Source: Solimicrobium sp043758755
Lineage (GTDB): Bacteria; Pseudomonadota; Gammaproteobacteria; Burkholderiales; Burkholderiaceae_D
DNA: 64,000 bases
Direction: 5' to 3'
NCBI GenBank assembly: GCA_043758755.1
Contig: JAYVMW010000017.1
Coordinates: 62,001-126,000, forward strand
Shown: one piece after another, positions 16,871 through 25,302 of the stretch
Layout of the letters: each line of letters starts with the position of its first letter
Position numbering within the stretch: the stretch's first letter is position 1
Program-made: the position numbers and the translations under genes
The notes under the pieces: model-generated
Databases searched by the model: none
Told to the model about the DNA's origin: nothing
Seen by the model: only the letters and a program-made list of their open reading frames with translations

Positions 16871-18144
16871 TTCTGCACCTGCAGCTTGCGGTTCCAGATC
16901 GCCGCAGCCTCATCCAGTGCGGTCCTGATATCAGCCTTGCCGGTCATGCCGGCTTCCACCGCCTTGACCAGCACGCGGCGCATTTCATCGTAATCTTCCA
17001 GACCGGCCACATACACGCTGTGCGAATATTTCATCGAGGCCGCGGCAATCGGCTGGGCCAGCTCGGCAGCACCGCCATTGAGCGGTGTCTGCATGAAATA
17101 CGGATTGGCCAGGGCCTGTACCGCAGTCGGCATTACACCGGCGATTTTCGAGAACGCCAGCTGATTTTCGTCATTGGTCAAAAAGTCGGCAAAGCTGGCC
17201 AGCGCCGGGTACAGTTTGGGATCAACCCCTTTCGGTACGGCATATAAAAACATCCAGCCGCCATCGGCAATTTGGGTCGGTCCCAAGGGTGCCGGAGCCA
17301 CTTTGGTAACGGCATAAATATCTTTGGCATCGATCTGGATACGGCGCAATGCAGTCGGTGCCGACACCATCATGCCCAGCCGGCCGCCTTTATAGGCATC
17401 AATCACCGCCGGAAAGCCATCTTCCGAAAACAGCCGGTCTTTCAGAAACCCGCCGGCCTGGTAGGTGTCGGCCAGTTTTTTAACCAACGCCACATGCTGT
17501 GGCGAATTGAAAACGGCGCGGCCATTTTTTACAATCGGCAGTCCCTGCTGCATGAAGAAACTGTCGATTTTGCCCAGCGTCGGTGCGTAACCGGCCTTGC
17601 CGGTTCTGGCGTAAATCTGTCGGGCGAAGGCCAGTTCTTCATCCATGCTGCGCGGTGCTTCAGTCAGGCCCGCCGCCTTGAAAATACTGGTGTTGTAGGC
17701 GACGACGTTGACGTTGCTGTAATGCGGAAAGCCGTACAGGTGGTGGTTGAAGGTCAGATCATCGAGTGCCACTTTGGTGTACATGGCCCGGTTGAGCATC
17801 ATGCCGTCCACCGGCACAATCAGGCCATCACGCGCATATTCTTCCGCCCACGGCACGTTCAGATTGACCAGCGCCGGCGGCGTGCCGGCGGCGATTGCAG
17901 TAATCAGTTTGAGCTGCAGGATATCCCACGGAAAATCCACCCATTCAACTTCAATGTCCGGGTGCAGGGTCTGAAATTGTTGCACCACGTTCTGGAAGTA
18001 CGGGGTGAATTTGGGTTTCATGGACAGGGTCCAGAATTCAACTTTTTGCGCAGCTGCGCTTTCACCAGGCAGAATCAGGCACGCCACGAGCATGAGCATG
18101 AGCCAGTTCGGCTTTTGAAGCAGTGACAGCGGCGCAATTTTCAT
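16867..18144 (-). CDS. Extracellular sugar-binding protein of the nag ABC importer
   Basis: A 425-residue periplasmic binding protein of family 1 (MalE/UgpB type). Residues 1 to about 33 form a signal peptide ending AAA before QKVEFWTLSMKPKFTPYF. The mature part shows the typical first strand, DIEVEWVDFPWD and GTPPALVNLN. It lies directly after the SIS deaminase gene (7-base gap) and overlaps the MalF-type permease by 4 bases. It delivers the sugar from the periplasm to the two permeases. Its ligand is presumably GlcNAc or a short chito-oligomer, from gene context only. Confidence 0.9.
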   Translation of the reverse strand: MKIAPLSLLQKPNWLMLMLVACLILPGESAAAQKVEFWTLSMKPKFTPYFQNVVQQFQTLHPDIEVEWVDFPWDILQLKLITAIAAGTPPALVNLNVPWAEEYARDGLIVPVDGMMLNRAMYTKVALDDLTFNHHLYGFPHYSNVNVVAYNTSIFKAAGLTEAPRSMDEELAFARQIYARTGKAGYAPTLGKIDSFFMQQGLPIVKNGRAVFNSPQHVALVKKLADTYQAGGFLKDRLFSEDGFPAVIDAYKGGRLGMMVSAPTALRRIQIDAKDIYAVTKVAPAPLGPTQIADGGWMFLYAVPKGVDPKLYPALASFADFLTNDENQLAFSKIAGVMPTAVQALANPYFMQTPLNGGAAELAQPIAAASMKYSHSVYVAGLEDYDEMRRVLVKAVEAGMTGKADIRTALDEAAAIWNRKLQVQK

Positions 18145-18151
18145 TGGTTCA

Positions 18152-19174
18152 CTAACTGGTTTTGGTAACTTTGCTCAAATGCCGTGGCTTATCCGGATTC
18201 AATCCGCGTGCCAGGGATAATTTGGCCGCCATCATGTAAAACGCCTGAATTGCCACAATCGGGTCCAGATCGGGCGTACCTGCCACCGGAATGGTCAGAT
18301 TGCGCTCGGCCACATCCGCCGGTGCGGCCAGCAGCACGCGTGCACCCCGTCCACGCATTTCTTCGGCCAGGTGGATCAGCCCGGCCTGACTGGGACCGCG
18401 CGTGGCAAAAATCATCAGCGGGTAACCATTGTCGATCAGCGCCATCGGGCCGTGCTTGATTTCCGCGCCGCTGAAAGCTTCCGCCTGTATCACCGAGGTT
18501 TCCTTGAGTTTGAGTGCGGCTTCCAGCGCTACCGGATAACTGATGCCGCGCCCCACCACCATGATGTTGTTGGCCGGCGTCAGAACCTCAATGGCTTCGG
18601 ACCAGTCCAGCTCGGTAGCGTCTGCCAGTGCTTCGGGCAGATCAGCCAGCGCAGCCAGGAAACTGGCGTCATTTTCCCAATGACCGGCCAGCTGCGCGCC
18701 GGCTGCCAGTGAGGCAATATAACTTTTGGTGGCAGCCACACTCAATTCAGCGCCGGCATGCAGCGGCATGCACCACTGCGCGCTTTGTGCCAGGGGAGAA
18801 GTAGCGTCATTGACCAGTGCGACGGTGGTTGCGCCACCCTGTCTGAAATAACGTATGGGCTCAATGACATCCGGAGACTGACCGGATTGTGAAATGGCAA
18901 TCGCCAACGCATTGTCGGCATGCAGCGGCGCCTTGAGCAGCGTCACCAGCGACATCGGCAGTGAAGCAACAATACGACCCAGACGCGCCATGATCAGATA
19001 CGCGGCATAGGCCGCGGCATGATCGGAGCTGCCGCGCGCAATGGTCAATACGGTTTGCGGTGGTTTAGCGCGCAGTGCAGCGCCCAGTTCAGCGTAACGT
19101 GCGCCTTCGGCTTTGAGTTGTGCTGCAACGACGTCAGACGATGAACAGGCTTCCTTAAACATTAACGAGGTCAA
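18152..19174 (-). CDS. SIS-domain glucosamine-6-phosphate deaminase (NagB-II / AgaS type)
   Basis: A 340-residue protein with two SIS (sugar isomerase) domains resembling the isomerase half of GlmS, without the glutaminase domain. Recognisable are ARGSSDHAAAYAAYL, AISQSGQSPDVI, and the second-domain GRGISYPVALEAALKLKET with AEAFSGAEIKHGP. In nag clusters lacking classical NagB this protein converts glucosamine-6-phosphate to fructose-6-phosphate and ammonia. I choose the TTG at 19174 as start because a strong GAAGGAG (19181-19187) lies 6 bases upstream. The first ATG (19162) would be 18 bases from that site. The start overlaps the end of nagA by 20 bases. Confidence 0.9.
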   Translation of the reverse strand: MTSLMFKEACSSSDVVAAQLKAEGARYAELGAALRAKPPQTVLTIARGSSDHAAAYAAYLIMARLGRIVASLPMSLVTLLKAPLHADNALAIAISQSGQSPDVIEPIRYFRQGGATTVALVNDATSPLAQSAQWCMPLHAGAELSVAATKSYIASLAAGAQLAGHWENDASFLAALADLPEALADATELDWSEAIEVLTPANNIMVVGRGISYPVALEAALKLKETSVIQAEAFSGAEIKHGPMALIDNGYPLMIFATRGPSQAGLIHLAEEMRGRGARVLLAAPADVAERNLTIPVAGTPDLDPIVAIQAFYMMAAKLSLARGLNPDKPRHLSKVTKTS

Positions 19175-20315
19175 TTTTTACTCCTTCTACATATACGGCT
19201 GTTAAATTCAAATCCCGGTCCAGTACCACCAGGTCGGCAAAACAATGCTGCTGCAAACGGCCGCGCTCGGTTTGCCCCAGAAAGTCGGCAGCAAAAGTCG
19301 AAACACGTCGCGATGCATCAGCCAGATCCAGTCCGATGCCAACCAGATTGCGCAGCGCCTGGTCCATCGTCAAAGTCGAACCGGCCAGCGTGCCATCGGC
19401 CAGTCGCACCCCGCCCATGCATTTGTGCACCACCTGGCGTCCCAGCATGTAGTCACCATCCGGCATGCCCGAGGCCGCCGTGGAATCGGTTACGCAATAC
19501 AGATGCGGAATGGCGCGCATGGCGGCACGGATGGCGCCGGGATGGACATGCAGCAGATCCGGGATGATTTCGGAATAACTGGCGTGAGCCAGCGCGGCAC
19601 CCACCATGCCCGGTGCGCGATGATCCAGACGCGACATGGCATTAAATAAATGAGTAAATCCGGACGCACCGTTTTCCAGCGCGGCACACGCTTCTTCATA
19701 CGTGCCCAGCGTATGACCAAGCTGCACTTTTATGCCCAGTCCGGTCAGATCGCGGATCAGGGCCAGGTTCGCACCGATTTCCGGTGCCACCGTAATGAGC
19801 CGGATCGGTGCAATGGCATTGAGTTTTTCGACATCGGCCAGCGTGGCTTCCTGTGCATAATCGGGCTGCGCTCCGAGTTTGTGCGGATTGATGTAGGGAC
19901 CTTCCAGATGCACACCCAGTACGCGCGCCATGCCTGGCTCGTGATCTCTGATGGCCTGCTGTATGCCATGCAATGCCAGTTCAATATCCGCCATGGGTGC
20001 TGTCATGGTGGTGGCCAGCAGGCTGGTAGTGCCGTGCCGTGCGTGCATTCGGGCGATCACCCGGGTTGCGTCACCGGCTTCCATGGTGTCTTTGCCACCG
20101 GCGCCATGGACATGCAGATCAACGAAGCCAGGCAGGATATACGTGTCCTGATTCAAGGCCGGATCAACTGCGACGCCGGCAATGCTGTTAATGCGTTGAT
20201 TGAACCGGATCGTGCCAGAGCACCAGCCTTCCGGGGTCAGGATATTTCCGTTCAGTTGCGCATCATGATGTCCTGAACCTTCGACCTGATTTGCACTGCT
20301 GGTTTTTTCATTCAT
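19155..20315 (-). CDS. nagA: N-acetylglucosamine-6-phosphate deacetylase
   Basis: A 386-residue amidohydrolase-fold enzyme that removes acetate from GlcNAc-6-phosphate. Metal and catalytic features are visible: FVDLHVHGAGGKDTMEAGD (HxH), LEGPYINPHKLGAQ (metal Glu), QLGHTLGTYEEA and GFTHLFNAMSRLDHRAPG (metal and substrate His), and VTDSTAASGMPDG (catalytic Asp). It overlaps the upstream gntR stop by 4 bases (ATGA). It is the second gene of the operon and feeds the SIS deaminase encoded next. Confidence 0.97.
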   Translation of the reverse strand: MNEKTSSANQVEGSGHHDAQLNGNILTPEGWCSGTIRFNQRINSIAGVAVDPALNQDTYILPGFVDLHVHGAGGKDTMEAGDATRVIARMHARHGTTSLLATTMTAPMADIELALHGIQQAIRDHEPGMARVLGVHLEGPYINPHKLGAQPDYAQEATLADVEKLNAIAPIRLITVAPEIGANLALIRDLTGLGIKVQLGHTLGTYEEACAALENGASGFTHLFNAMSRLDHRAPGMVGAALAHASYSEIIPDLLHVHPGAIRAAMRAIPHLYCVTDSTAASGMPDGDYMLGRQVVHKCMGGVRLADGTLAGSTLTMDQALRNLVGIGLDLADASRRVSTFAADFLGQTERGRLQQHCFADLVVLDRDLNLTAVYVEGVKIDLVNV

Positions 20316-21049
20316 CGAAACAGCTCCGCCACAAAATCATAATAATCGCTGCGGCACCAGGAATGCGTCAGCTCGATGGCACTGCCGTTGGCTGCATAGC
20401 CAACCCGGGTAATAAACAGCATGGCCGCACCGCTTTTCAATCCGGCCAGTCTGGCCTGCTCCGGCGTGGCGTTCACGGCCCGGATATGCTGCAAGGCGCG
20501 TACCGGTGCACAGTCGCCGGCTTCCAGAAAACCATACAGGCTGTCGTTGACCAGTTTCGGATTGGGCAGATACTGGGCGGGCAACGTCGAATTCTCGATC
20601 GCCATCACCACATTGTCCGCAGTACGCAGGCGCTTTAAACGCGACACCAGTGTGTTGGGCGACAATCCCAGCGCGAGAGTTTCTTCGGGTGTGGCCATGC
20701 CGGATTCGCGCGACAGCCACTGCGAACCTGGCGCGAAACCGCGCTGGCGCAATTCTTCACTGAAGTTGGTCAGGCGTGACAGCGGTTGCTCGAGCTTCGG
20801 AGTAATAAAGGTACCGGAACCCTGCTTGCGGTTTAACAGGCCACGCTCGCACAGCATGTCGATGGCTTTTCTGGCGGTGACCCGCGAAATGTGCAACTGG
20901 TCCGACAGGGTGCGTTCCGAAGGCAGCGCCTCGTCGGGCTGCCAGACCCCGCCATGGATGGCGTTGGCCAGCTTGTTGGACAGTTGCAAATACAGCGGCG
21001 TGGCGCTGGCACTGTCCGGCTTGAAGTCATTCATCAGGCTTAACATCAT
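20312..21049 (-). CDS. GntR/HutC-family regulator of the nag operon (copy 1)
   Basis: A 245-residue repressor with an N-terminal GntR winged helix (about residues 15-80; ALPSERTLSDQLHISRVTAR) and a C-terminal UTRA ligand domain (about residues 95-240). HutC/NagQ/DasR-type proteins usually sense phosphorylated amino sugars. It is the first gene of the minus-strand operon, so it is probably autoregulated through the operator at 21286-21310. A copy at 27892-28626 is near identical along the whole length, including the linker PKLEQPLSRLTNFSEELRQR. The tandem ATGATG start follows an AAGGAAA site. Confidence 0.92.
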   Translation of the reverse strand: MMLSLMNDFKPDSASATPLYLQLSNKLANAIHGGVWQPDEALPSERTLSDQLHISRVTARKAIDMLCERGLLNRKQGSGTFITPKLEQPLSRLTNFSEELRQRGFAPGSQWLSRESGMATPEETLALGLSPNTLVSRLKRLRTADNVVMAIENSTLPAQYLPNPKLVNDSLYGFLEAGDCAPVRALQHIRAVNATPEQARLAGLKSGAAMLFITRVGYAANGSAIELTHSWCRSDYYDFVAELFR

Positions 21050-21262
21050 TATTTTTCCTTGCTGTATTCAACACTGCACCCGGCCCGGCCTGCGCCTGTT
21101 GTTCTGGCTCAGATCGGACCATGTGGTATTGCACTGGTTAGCATGCGACGTCAACCACTTGATACATGGCATAACACATTGAATATACTGACTTTTTATG
21201 ATTTAAATATTCAATATGACAATAGTTCCGCACATCATATTTTGACTGCCTGATGTGCAGCA

Positions 21263-21310
21263 AGTGTATTTTCTTCACAAGTGGATGTCAACAGGTATTT
21301 AAGTGGTGTT
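21263..21310 (-). promoter_or_regulatory. nag operator and promoter, copy C (drives gntR-nagA operon)
   Basis: On the minus strand AACACCACTTAAATACCT is followed after one base by TTGACA (-35, 21286-21291) and, 17 bases on, TACACT (-10, 21263-21268). CCACT follows the -35 box after one base. The same arrangement occurs at 21601 and 26884. The block next to the -35 box is the likely repressor site. The start of gntR lies about 210 bases downstream. Confidence 0.72.
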
Positions 21311-21600
21311 ATTAATTTCAAGAGTATTTCAGATCTGTTATTAATTAAGTGCGGCACAAACCTGAGTGCAGTCAAGGTGTCACAGCGGGGATCGGGACGG
21401 AAACCCGACAATTGCACCGAAAAATATTCCTGAAAATTGTCATGATGTTGTAATTATGTGGAATCACAAAAAAACAGTAAGAAAACAACAATAAGACCAG
21501 TTGTAGAAATACAGCAAATAAAAACATATTTTTCTTTTTCAAAACAACAAGTTATCTTATTTTACATTGAAGCAATTTGGATACCACTAAAAGAGTAGGT

Positions 21601-21648
21601 AATACCATCAAGATACCTATTGACAACCACTTTTGTGATATCTACAGT
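21601..21648 (+). promoter_or_regulatory. nag operator and promoter, copy A (drives the TonB receptor)
   Basis: AATACCATCAAGATACCT, one base, then TTGACA (-35, 21620-21625), a 17-base spacer and TACAGT (-10, 21643-21648). CCACT follows the -35 box as in copy C. The element points at the receptor gene at 21852 and leaves a leader of roughly 195 bases. Confidence 0.72.
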
Positions 21649-21851
21649 TGCCATAAATCTTTCGGGTATTTGTGGAACCTCAATAAAACAGAAATGTCCG
21701 AATGGATTTCAGGAAGTTAAAACAGGTTTTATGGGTTGTGTGGTAACGGGTGGCTCTGCGCAGCAGTGATTTTATTGTGGTGAAATCAAGCGCAGAAGTC
21801 TGGAATTATGAAACAGGTCTACTTATAAAGACCTTCATTGACGGGGAATAA

Positions 21852-24500
21852 ATGAAAAAGAATCTAACACCAATCGCAGGAGCAGTTGCGCTACTGATGT
21901 TCAGTATCGCGGCACAGGCTCAACAGGCCGATACATCACAACCAGAGCAGGTGGTAGTGACAGGTATTCGCGCATCCATGGAAAGTGCGATCAATATCAA
22001 GCGCAATTCTGAAGCTGTCGTTGATTCCGTCACAGCTGAAGATATCGGCAAGTTCCCGGATACCGATGTCGGCGAAACGCTGGGACGCATTCCCGGCGTG
22101 TCAGTTGGTCGTCAATTTGGCCAGGGCTCATCCGTCTCGGTGCGCGGCTCTGATCCGCAGATGACTTACACAACACTGAACGGTCAGACTATTGCCTCTA
22201 CCGGCTGGTATGATCAGAAATCAGTTGATCGTTCGTTTAACTACTCACTGCTCCCATCCGAATTAATCGGCGGTATCGATGTCTACAAATCTTCCCAGGC
22301 AGATTTGACTGAAGGTGGCATCGGCGGCACAGTGATTGTCAAAACCCGCAAGCCACTCGATATGGCGGCAAACAGCGGATTCGTTTCCGTCGGTTACGGT
22401 AAAGGTACTGTCAGCACCGATCCGGACAAAACCGCCGCCGGTTTGTTCAGCTGGAAAAATGACGAGCATACTTTTGGAATATTGGTTGCCGGCGCGATTG
22501 ACCATGGCAATTATATTCGCCGCGGCATTGAGTCAGATACAACCTGGTCAGCTGACGTTGAGCCAACCACTTTTATCCAGGACCGCAAGTCGTCTGCAAT
22601 GAATATTGACGTGCAGGCCAAGCCGACCCGCGAACTGGATATGGATTTGAATTACCTGCGCCTGATTCAGCATGGTGACAATTCGAACACCAGTCAGTAC
22701 CTGTTCCAAAGTGGTTTCTGTACTTCAAAAAATGCAGCTGGTGTTTGTACTACAAGTAACACGCCGACCGGCCTGCCACCAAGCTCGTACGCTGCCAATG
22801 CGCCATTCATGCAAACCTGGGCGCGCGATGCTGAAATGAATTCAGACACGCTTACTTTGAACGCGCACTACAAAGGCCAGGGGTTCCGGGTTGATGGCGT
22901 AATCAATACCACCAAAGCTGACGGTGGCACACAGGAAACGACCAACTATTCTTATTACAACGGCTGGCCTGCTCAAAGTGCTGCCAATCCTTACCCGAAT
23001 GTTGCATCAACTTTGCCAGTCTGGACCGGTACCGTGAACGCAACCGGCCACACCCTGCTGCTGAACCCAACTTCCAATCAAAGTTCAACGCTTGCGAATC
23101 TGCCGGCAATGGAAGGCCCGCAGGGCGCCTGGGCAACATCGAAGGGTCCAAATGAAGACAAGGAAAACGCATTCCAGACTGATTTGACTCTGGATCTGGA
23201 CGCGTATGGTCTGACTTCGTTCAAAACCGGCCTGCGCTATTCACAGCACACTTTCAACAAGAGCACTGATCAGGGCGTTTTTGCGGCCAACGCGGTACTG
23301 GTACCAACTGCTTCCTTGTATAACGGTTCGATGCCCCTGGGCACACCTGGCTGGTCCGTGCCGAAACCAAATATTGACGCCATGATGGCCAATACCAACG
23401 CGAACCTGACTGGCTGGACCCAGGAACGCTCAGGTTACGGCAAGCTGGAAGAAGACAACACGGCGCTGTACGGCATGTTTGAATTCGCCCAGGACAAGTT
23501 CCACGGAAATTTTGGTCTGCGCTATATCGGCACCAGCGTCACCGGCACCGCGTATGCATTCGACGGCACTAACGTTGCAGGCGATATTGGGGCCAATGCA
23601 GGCTGGAACACCAGCATGACATCCCAGTCGGCCAGCTACCATTATGTATTGCCAAGCCTGAACCTTGCCTATGATGTGAACAAGAACACAATCGCCCGTT
23701 TTACTGCGTCGCAGGCGATTACCCGTCCCAACTTCGACAACATGTTCCTGTACAACGAAACCGGTTATCAGGACGGCATCGCAGGCAACGAAATCTTCAC
23801 CAGAGGCAGCGTCGCACTCAAGCCAATGATGGCGACCCAGATGGATCTGGGTCTCGAATATTACTATGGTAAAGGCAATATACTCGCCGTGACTTACTAC
23901 CATAAAAACATCAACAACTTCATTACGACCAATACACAGATCAATCAATCGATCGGCGTGGTCAGTCCCGACAGCGGCCAGGACAGCTGGACGGTTAACC
24001 AGTATGTGAACGCAGGTGGTGGCAAGATCGACGGTTTGGAATTGCAAGCCACCCATAATTTCGCCAATGGCTTCGGTGTTTCAGGTAACTTCACATTGAT
24101 CAATGCTGTGGCACCTGCATCAAGCTACACAGACGAGCTCAATATGTTTACCCAGTCTTCGAAAGACAATGCCAATCTGGTCGCCTACTGGGAAAATTCA
24201 AGTTATTTTGTCCGTGCGGCCTATAACTACCGTTCTGAATATATGATCCGTGAAACAGGTTATTACGGCAATCGTATGCAGCAAGGCATGGGGCAGCTGG
24301 ATGCCAGCGCTGGCTGGAATATCACTCCAAAAATCAATTTGATGCTGGAAGCAACCAACCTGAACAAGGCAAATGATGTTGAATATGGTGTGGCACCACT
24401 TGGCGCGAAAGTGTCAAGTCCTGCGCAGCAGTTAGGCTATCCGGCATGGTCGTTCATGGGTGAAACCGTCTACAGGGTAACGCTCAGCGCCAAGTTCTGA
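21852..24500 (+). CDS. TonB-dependent outer-membrane receptor for chito-oligosaccharide / GlcNAc (NagP-like)
   Basis: An 882-residue receptor. Residues 1-23 are a signal peptide (MKKNLTPIAGAVALLMFSIA, cleavage after AQA), followed by a TonB-box-like PEQVVVTGIRAS. The plug follows (AEDIGKFPDTDVGETLGRIP, then GIDVYKSSQADLTEGGIGGT), and then the 22-strand barrel ending in aromatic RVTLSAKF. This TonB-dependent group (TIGR01782 type) is common in carbohydrate-utilisation loci of Xanthomonas, Caulobacter and Shewanella. The shared operator upstream and the surrounding genes support amino-sugar oligomers as substrate. An intrinsic terminator follows at once, so it is transcribed alone. Confidence 0.9.
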   Translation: MKKNLTPIAGAVALLMFSIAAQAQQADTSQPEQVVVTGIRASMESAINIKRNSEAVVDSVTAEDIGKFPDTDVGETLGRIPGVSVGRQFGQGSSVSVRGSDPQMTYTTLNGQTIASTGWYDQKSVDRSFNYSLLPSELIGGIDVYKSSQADLTEGGIGGTVIVKTRKPLDMAANSGFVSVGYGKGTVSTDPDKTAAGLFSWKNDEHTFGILVAGAIDHGNYIRRGIESDTTWSADVEPTTFIQDRKSSAMNIDVQAKPTRELDMDLNYLRLIQHGDNSNTSQYLFQSGFCTSKNAAGVCTTSNTPTGLPPSSYAANAPFMQTWARDAEMNSDTLTLNAHYKGQGFRVDGVINTTKADGGTQETTNYSYYNGWPAQSAANPYPNVASTLPVWTGTVNATGHTLLLNPTSNQSSTLANLPAMEGPQGAWATSKGPNEDKENAFQTDLTLDLDAYGLTSFKTGLRYSQHTFNKSTDQGVFAANAVLVPTASLYNGSMPLGTPGWSVPKPNIDAMMANTNANLTGWTQERSGYGKLEEDNTALYGMFEFAQDKFHGNFGLRYIGTSVTGTAYAFDGTNVAGDIGANAGWNTSMTSQSASYHYVLPSLNLAYDVNKNTIARFTASQAITRPNFDNMFLYNETGYQDGIAGNEIFTRGSVALKPMMATQMDLGLEYYYGKGNILAVTYYHKNINNFITTNTQINQSIGVVSPDSGQDSWTVNQYVNAGGGKIDGLELQATHNFANGFGVSGNFTLINAVAPASSYTDELNMFTQSSKDNANLVAYWENSSYFVRAAYNYRSEYMIRETGYYGNRMQQGMGQLDASAGWNITPKINLMLEATNLNKANDVEYGVAPLGAKVSSPAQQLGYPAWSFMGETVYRVTLSAKF

Positions 24501-24517
24501 TAACGTAACAGGAAGTC

Positions 24518-24556
24518 AAAAAGCCCGGTAGTGTCATTTCACTGCCGGGCTTTTTT
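24518..24556. terminator. Bidirectional intrinsic terminator
   Basis: Stem GCCCGGTAGTG (24523-24533) pairs with CACTGCCGGGC (24540-24550) with one G-T wobble and a 6-base loop. It has an A-run before and a T-run after, so it can stop both the receptor transcript (plus) and the convergent DUF6445 transcript (minus). Confidence 0.9.
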
Positions 24557-24593
24557 ATATGTAGAACCAGTTAAATCAATACCCCACTGTTTT

Positions 24594-25301
24594 TCAAAAG
24601 TCGTAAAATGTATTCACAGTCAATCTGCCGTTGCGCGGATCTGCATCAATACTGATGGATGGATTAACGCAGGCCGAATGCAGCAGACTGCCGTGATAAA
24701 TCACCAGCCGGTTGAATTTGGCCGGGATCATTCCCAGAAACGTGAAGTGTTCACTGGATTTATCAAAGTAGCGCTGCGGTGGTATTTTCGAATTTATCTC
24801 CTGGTAATACACGTCGAGATAATGTTCACGAGTGGCCTCCGTAATCTGTTGCAGGCCGGTTGCATTGTGGCGATAAAAGCCTGTACCGCCGTGACGCCCA
24901 TCACACAGATACAGCAGTACCGCCATATGATGCGGTGTACTGGAATCGAAATGGGGAGTGCGCTGCAAAGGTCCCAAATCTTCAGGAGCCATGCTTGTCA
25001 GCGAAAACGCGCACATGCTTTTTCGCAGCGCAAGCTGTTCCGGCACGTCGAAATTGAACCGGATCACGGGTTCGAGCAGTGCCGTGAGCGTGGAAGAATA
25101 GTCGGCCGGCGCCTCTGCCCGTATTCCAGGATAACCCTTTTTGCTGTCAAATTTGGGGTAAGGAACAAACTGACTATGGGCAGCCACATCCAGCATGGCT
25201 TGCGGATTGTCGAGAAAATTATCGATAATCAGGGCCTGATGTTCACCTATCATGACTGAACGAATATCGGGTGGCATGCGAATTGAAAAATCGCTATTCA
25301 T
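24594..25301 (-). CDS. DUF6445-type protein with an Fe(II)/2-oxoglutarate-oxygenase-like motif set
   Basis: A 235-residue protein of the family annotated DUF6445. It shows the facial-triad pattern of Fe(II)/2-oxoglutarate dioxygenases: H117-F-D119 (PHFDSS), a distal His in IYHGSLLHSA, and an Arg in GRLTVNTF just before the C-terminus. That reading is mine and is not an established function. It starts one base after the stop of the flavin halogenase gene (25303), so the two form a two-gene operon. Pairs of this kind are known beside TonB receptors in carbohydrate loci. A cofactor or peptide modification role is conceivable, but no substrate can be named. Confidence 0.7.
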   Translation of the reverse strand: MNSDFSIRMPPDIRSVMIGEHQALIIDNFLDNPQAMLDVAAHSQFVPYPKFDSKKGYPGIRAEAPADYSSTLTALLEPVIRFNFDVPEQLALRKSMCAFSLTSMAPEDLGPLQRTPHFDSSTPHHMAVLLYLCDGRHGGTGFYRHNATGLQQITEATREHYLDVYYQEINSKIPPQRYFDKSSEHFTFLGMIPAKFNRLVIYHGSLLHSACVNPSISIDADPRNGRLTVNTFYDF

Positions 25302-25302
25302 A

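Larger units (their letters stand above)
21050..21851. other. 802-base divergent regulatory region between the nag operon and the TonB receptor
   Basis: AT-rich and without a credible gene. It holds two copies of the shared nag operator/promoter, one on each strand (21263-21310 minus, 21601-21648 plus). It also has an 8-bp inverted repeat TTGAATAT/ATATTCAA (21179-21186 and 21207-21214) and an extra half-site-like ATACCAC near 21581. Both predicted transcripts would have leaders of about 200 bases. Confidence 0.7.

Noticed and set aside
17272..18126. A long plus-strand frame (284 codons) opposite the sugar-binding protein gene
   Set aside because: Shadow of the binding protein; Arg/His/Phe-rich, no motifs, no ribosome site.
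24531..25259. A 242-codon plus-strand frame over DUF6445
   Set aside because: Begins inside the bidirectional terminator and lies antisense to the conserved DUF6445 protein.
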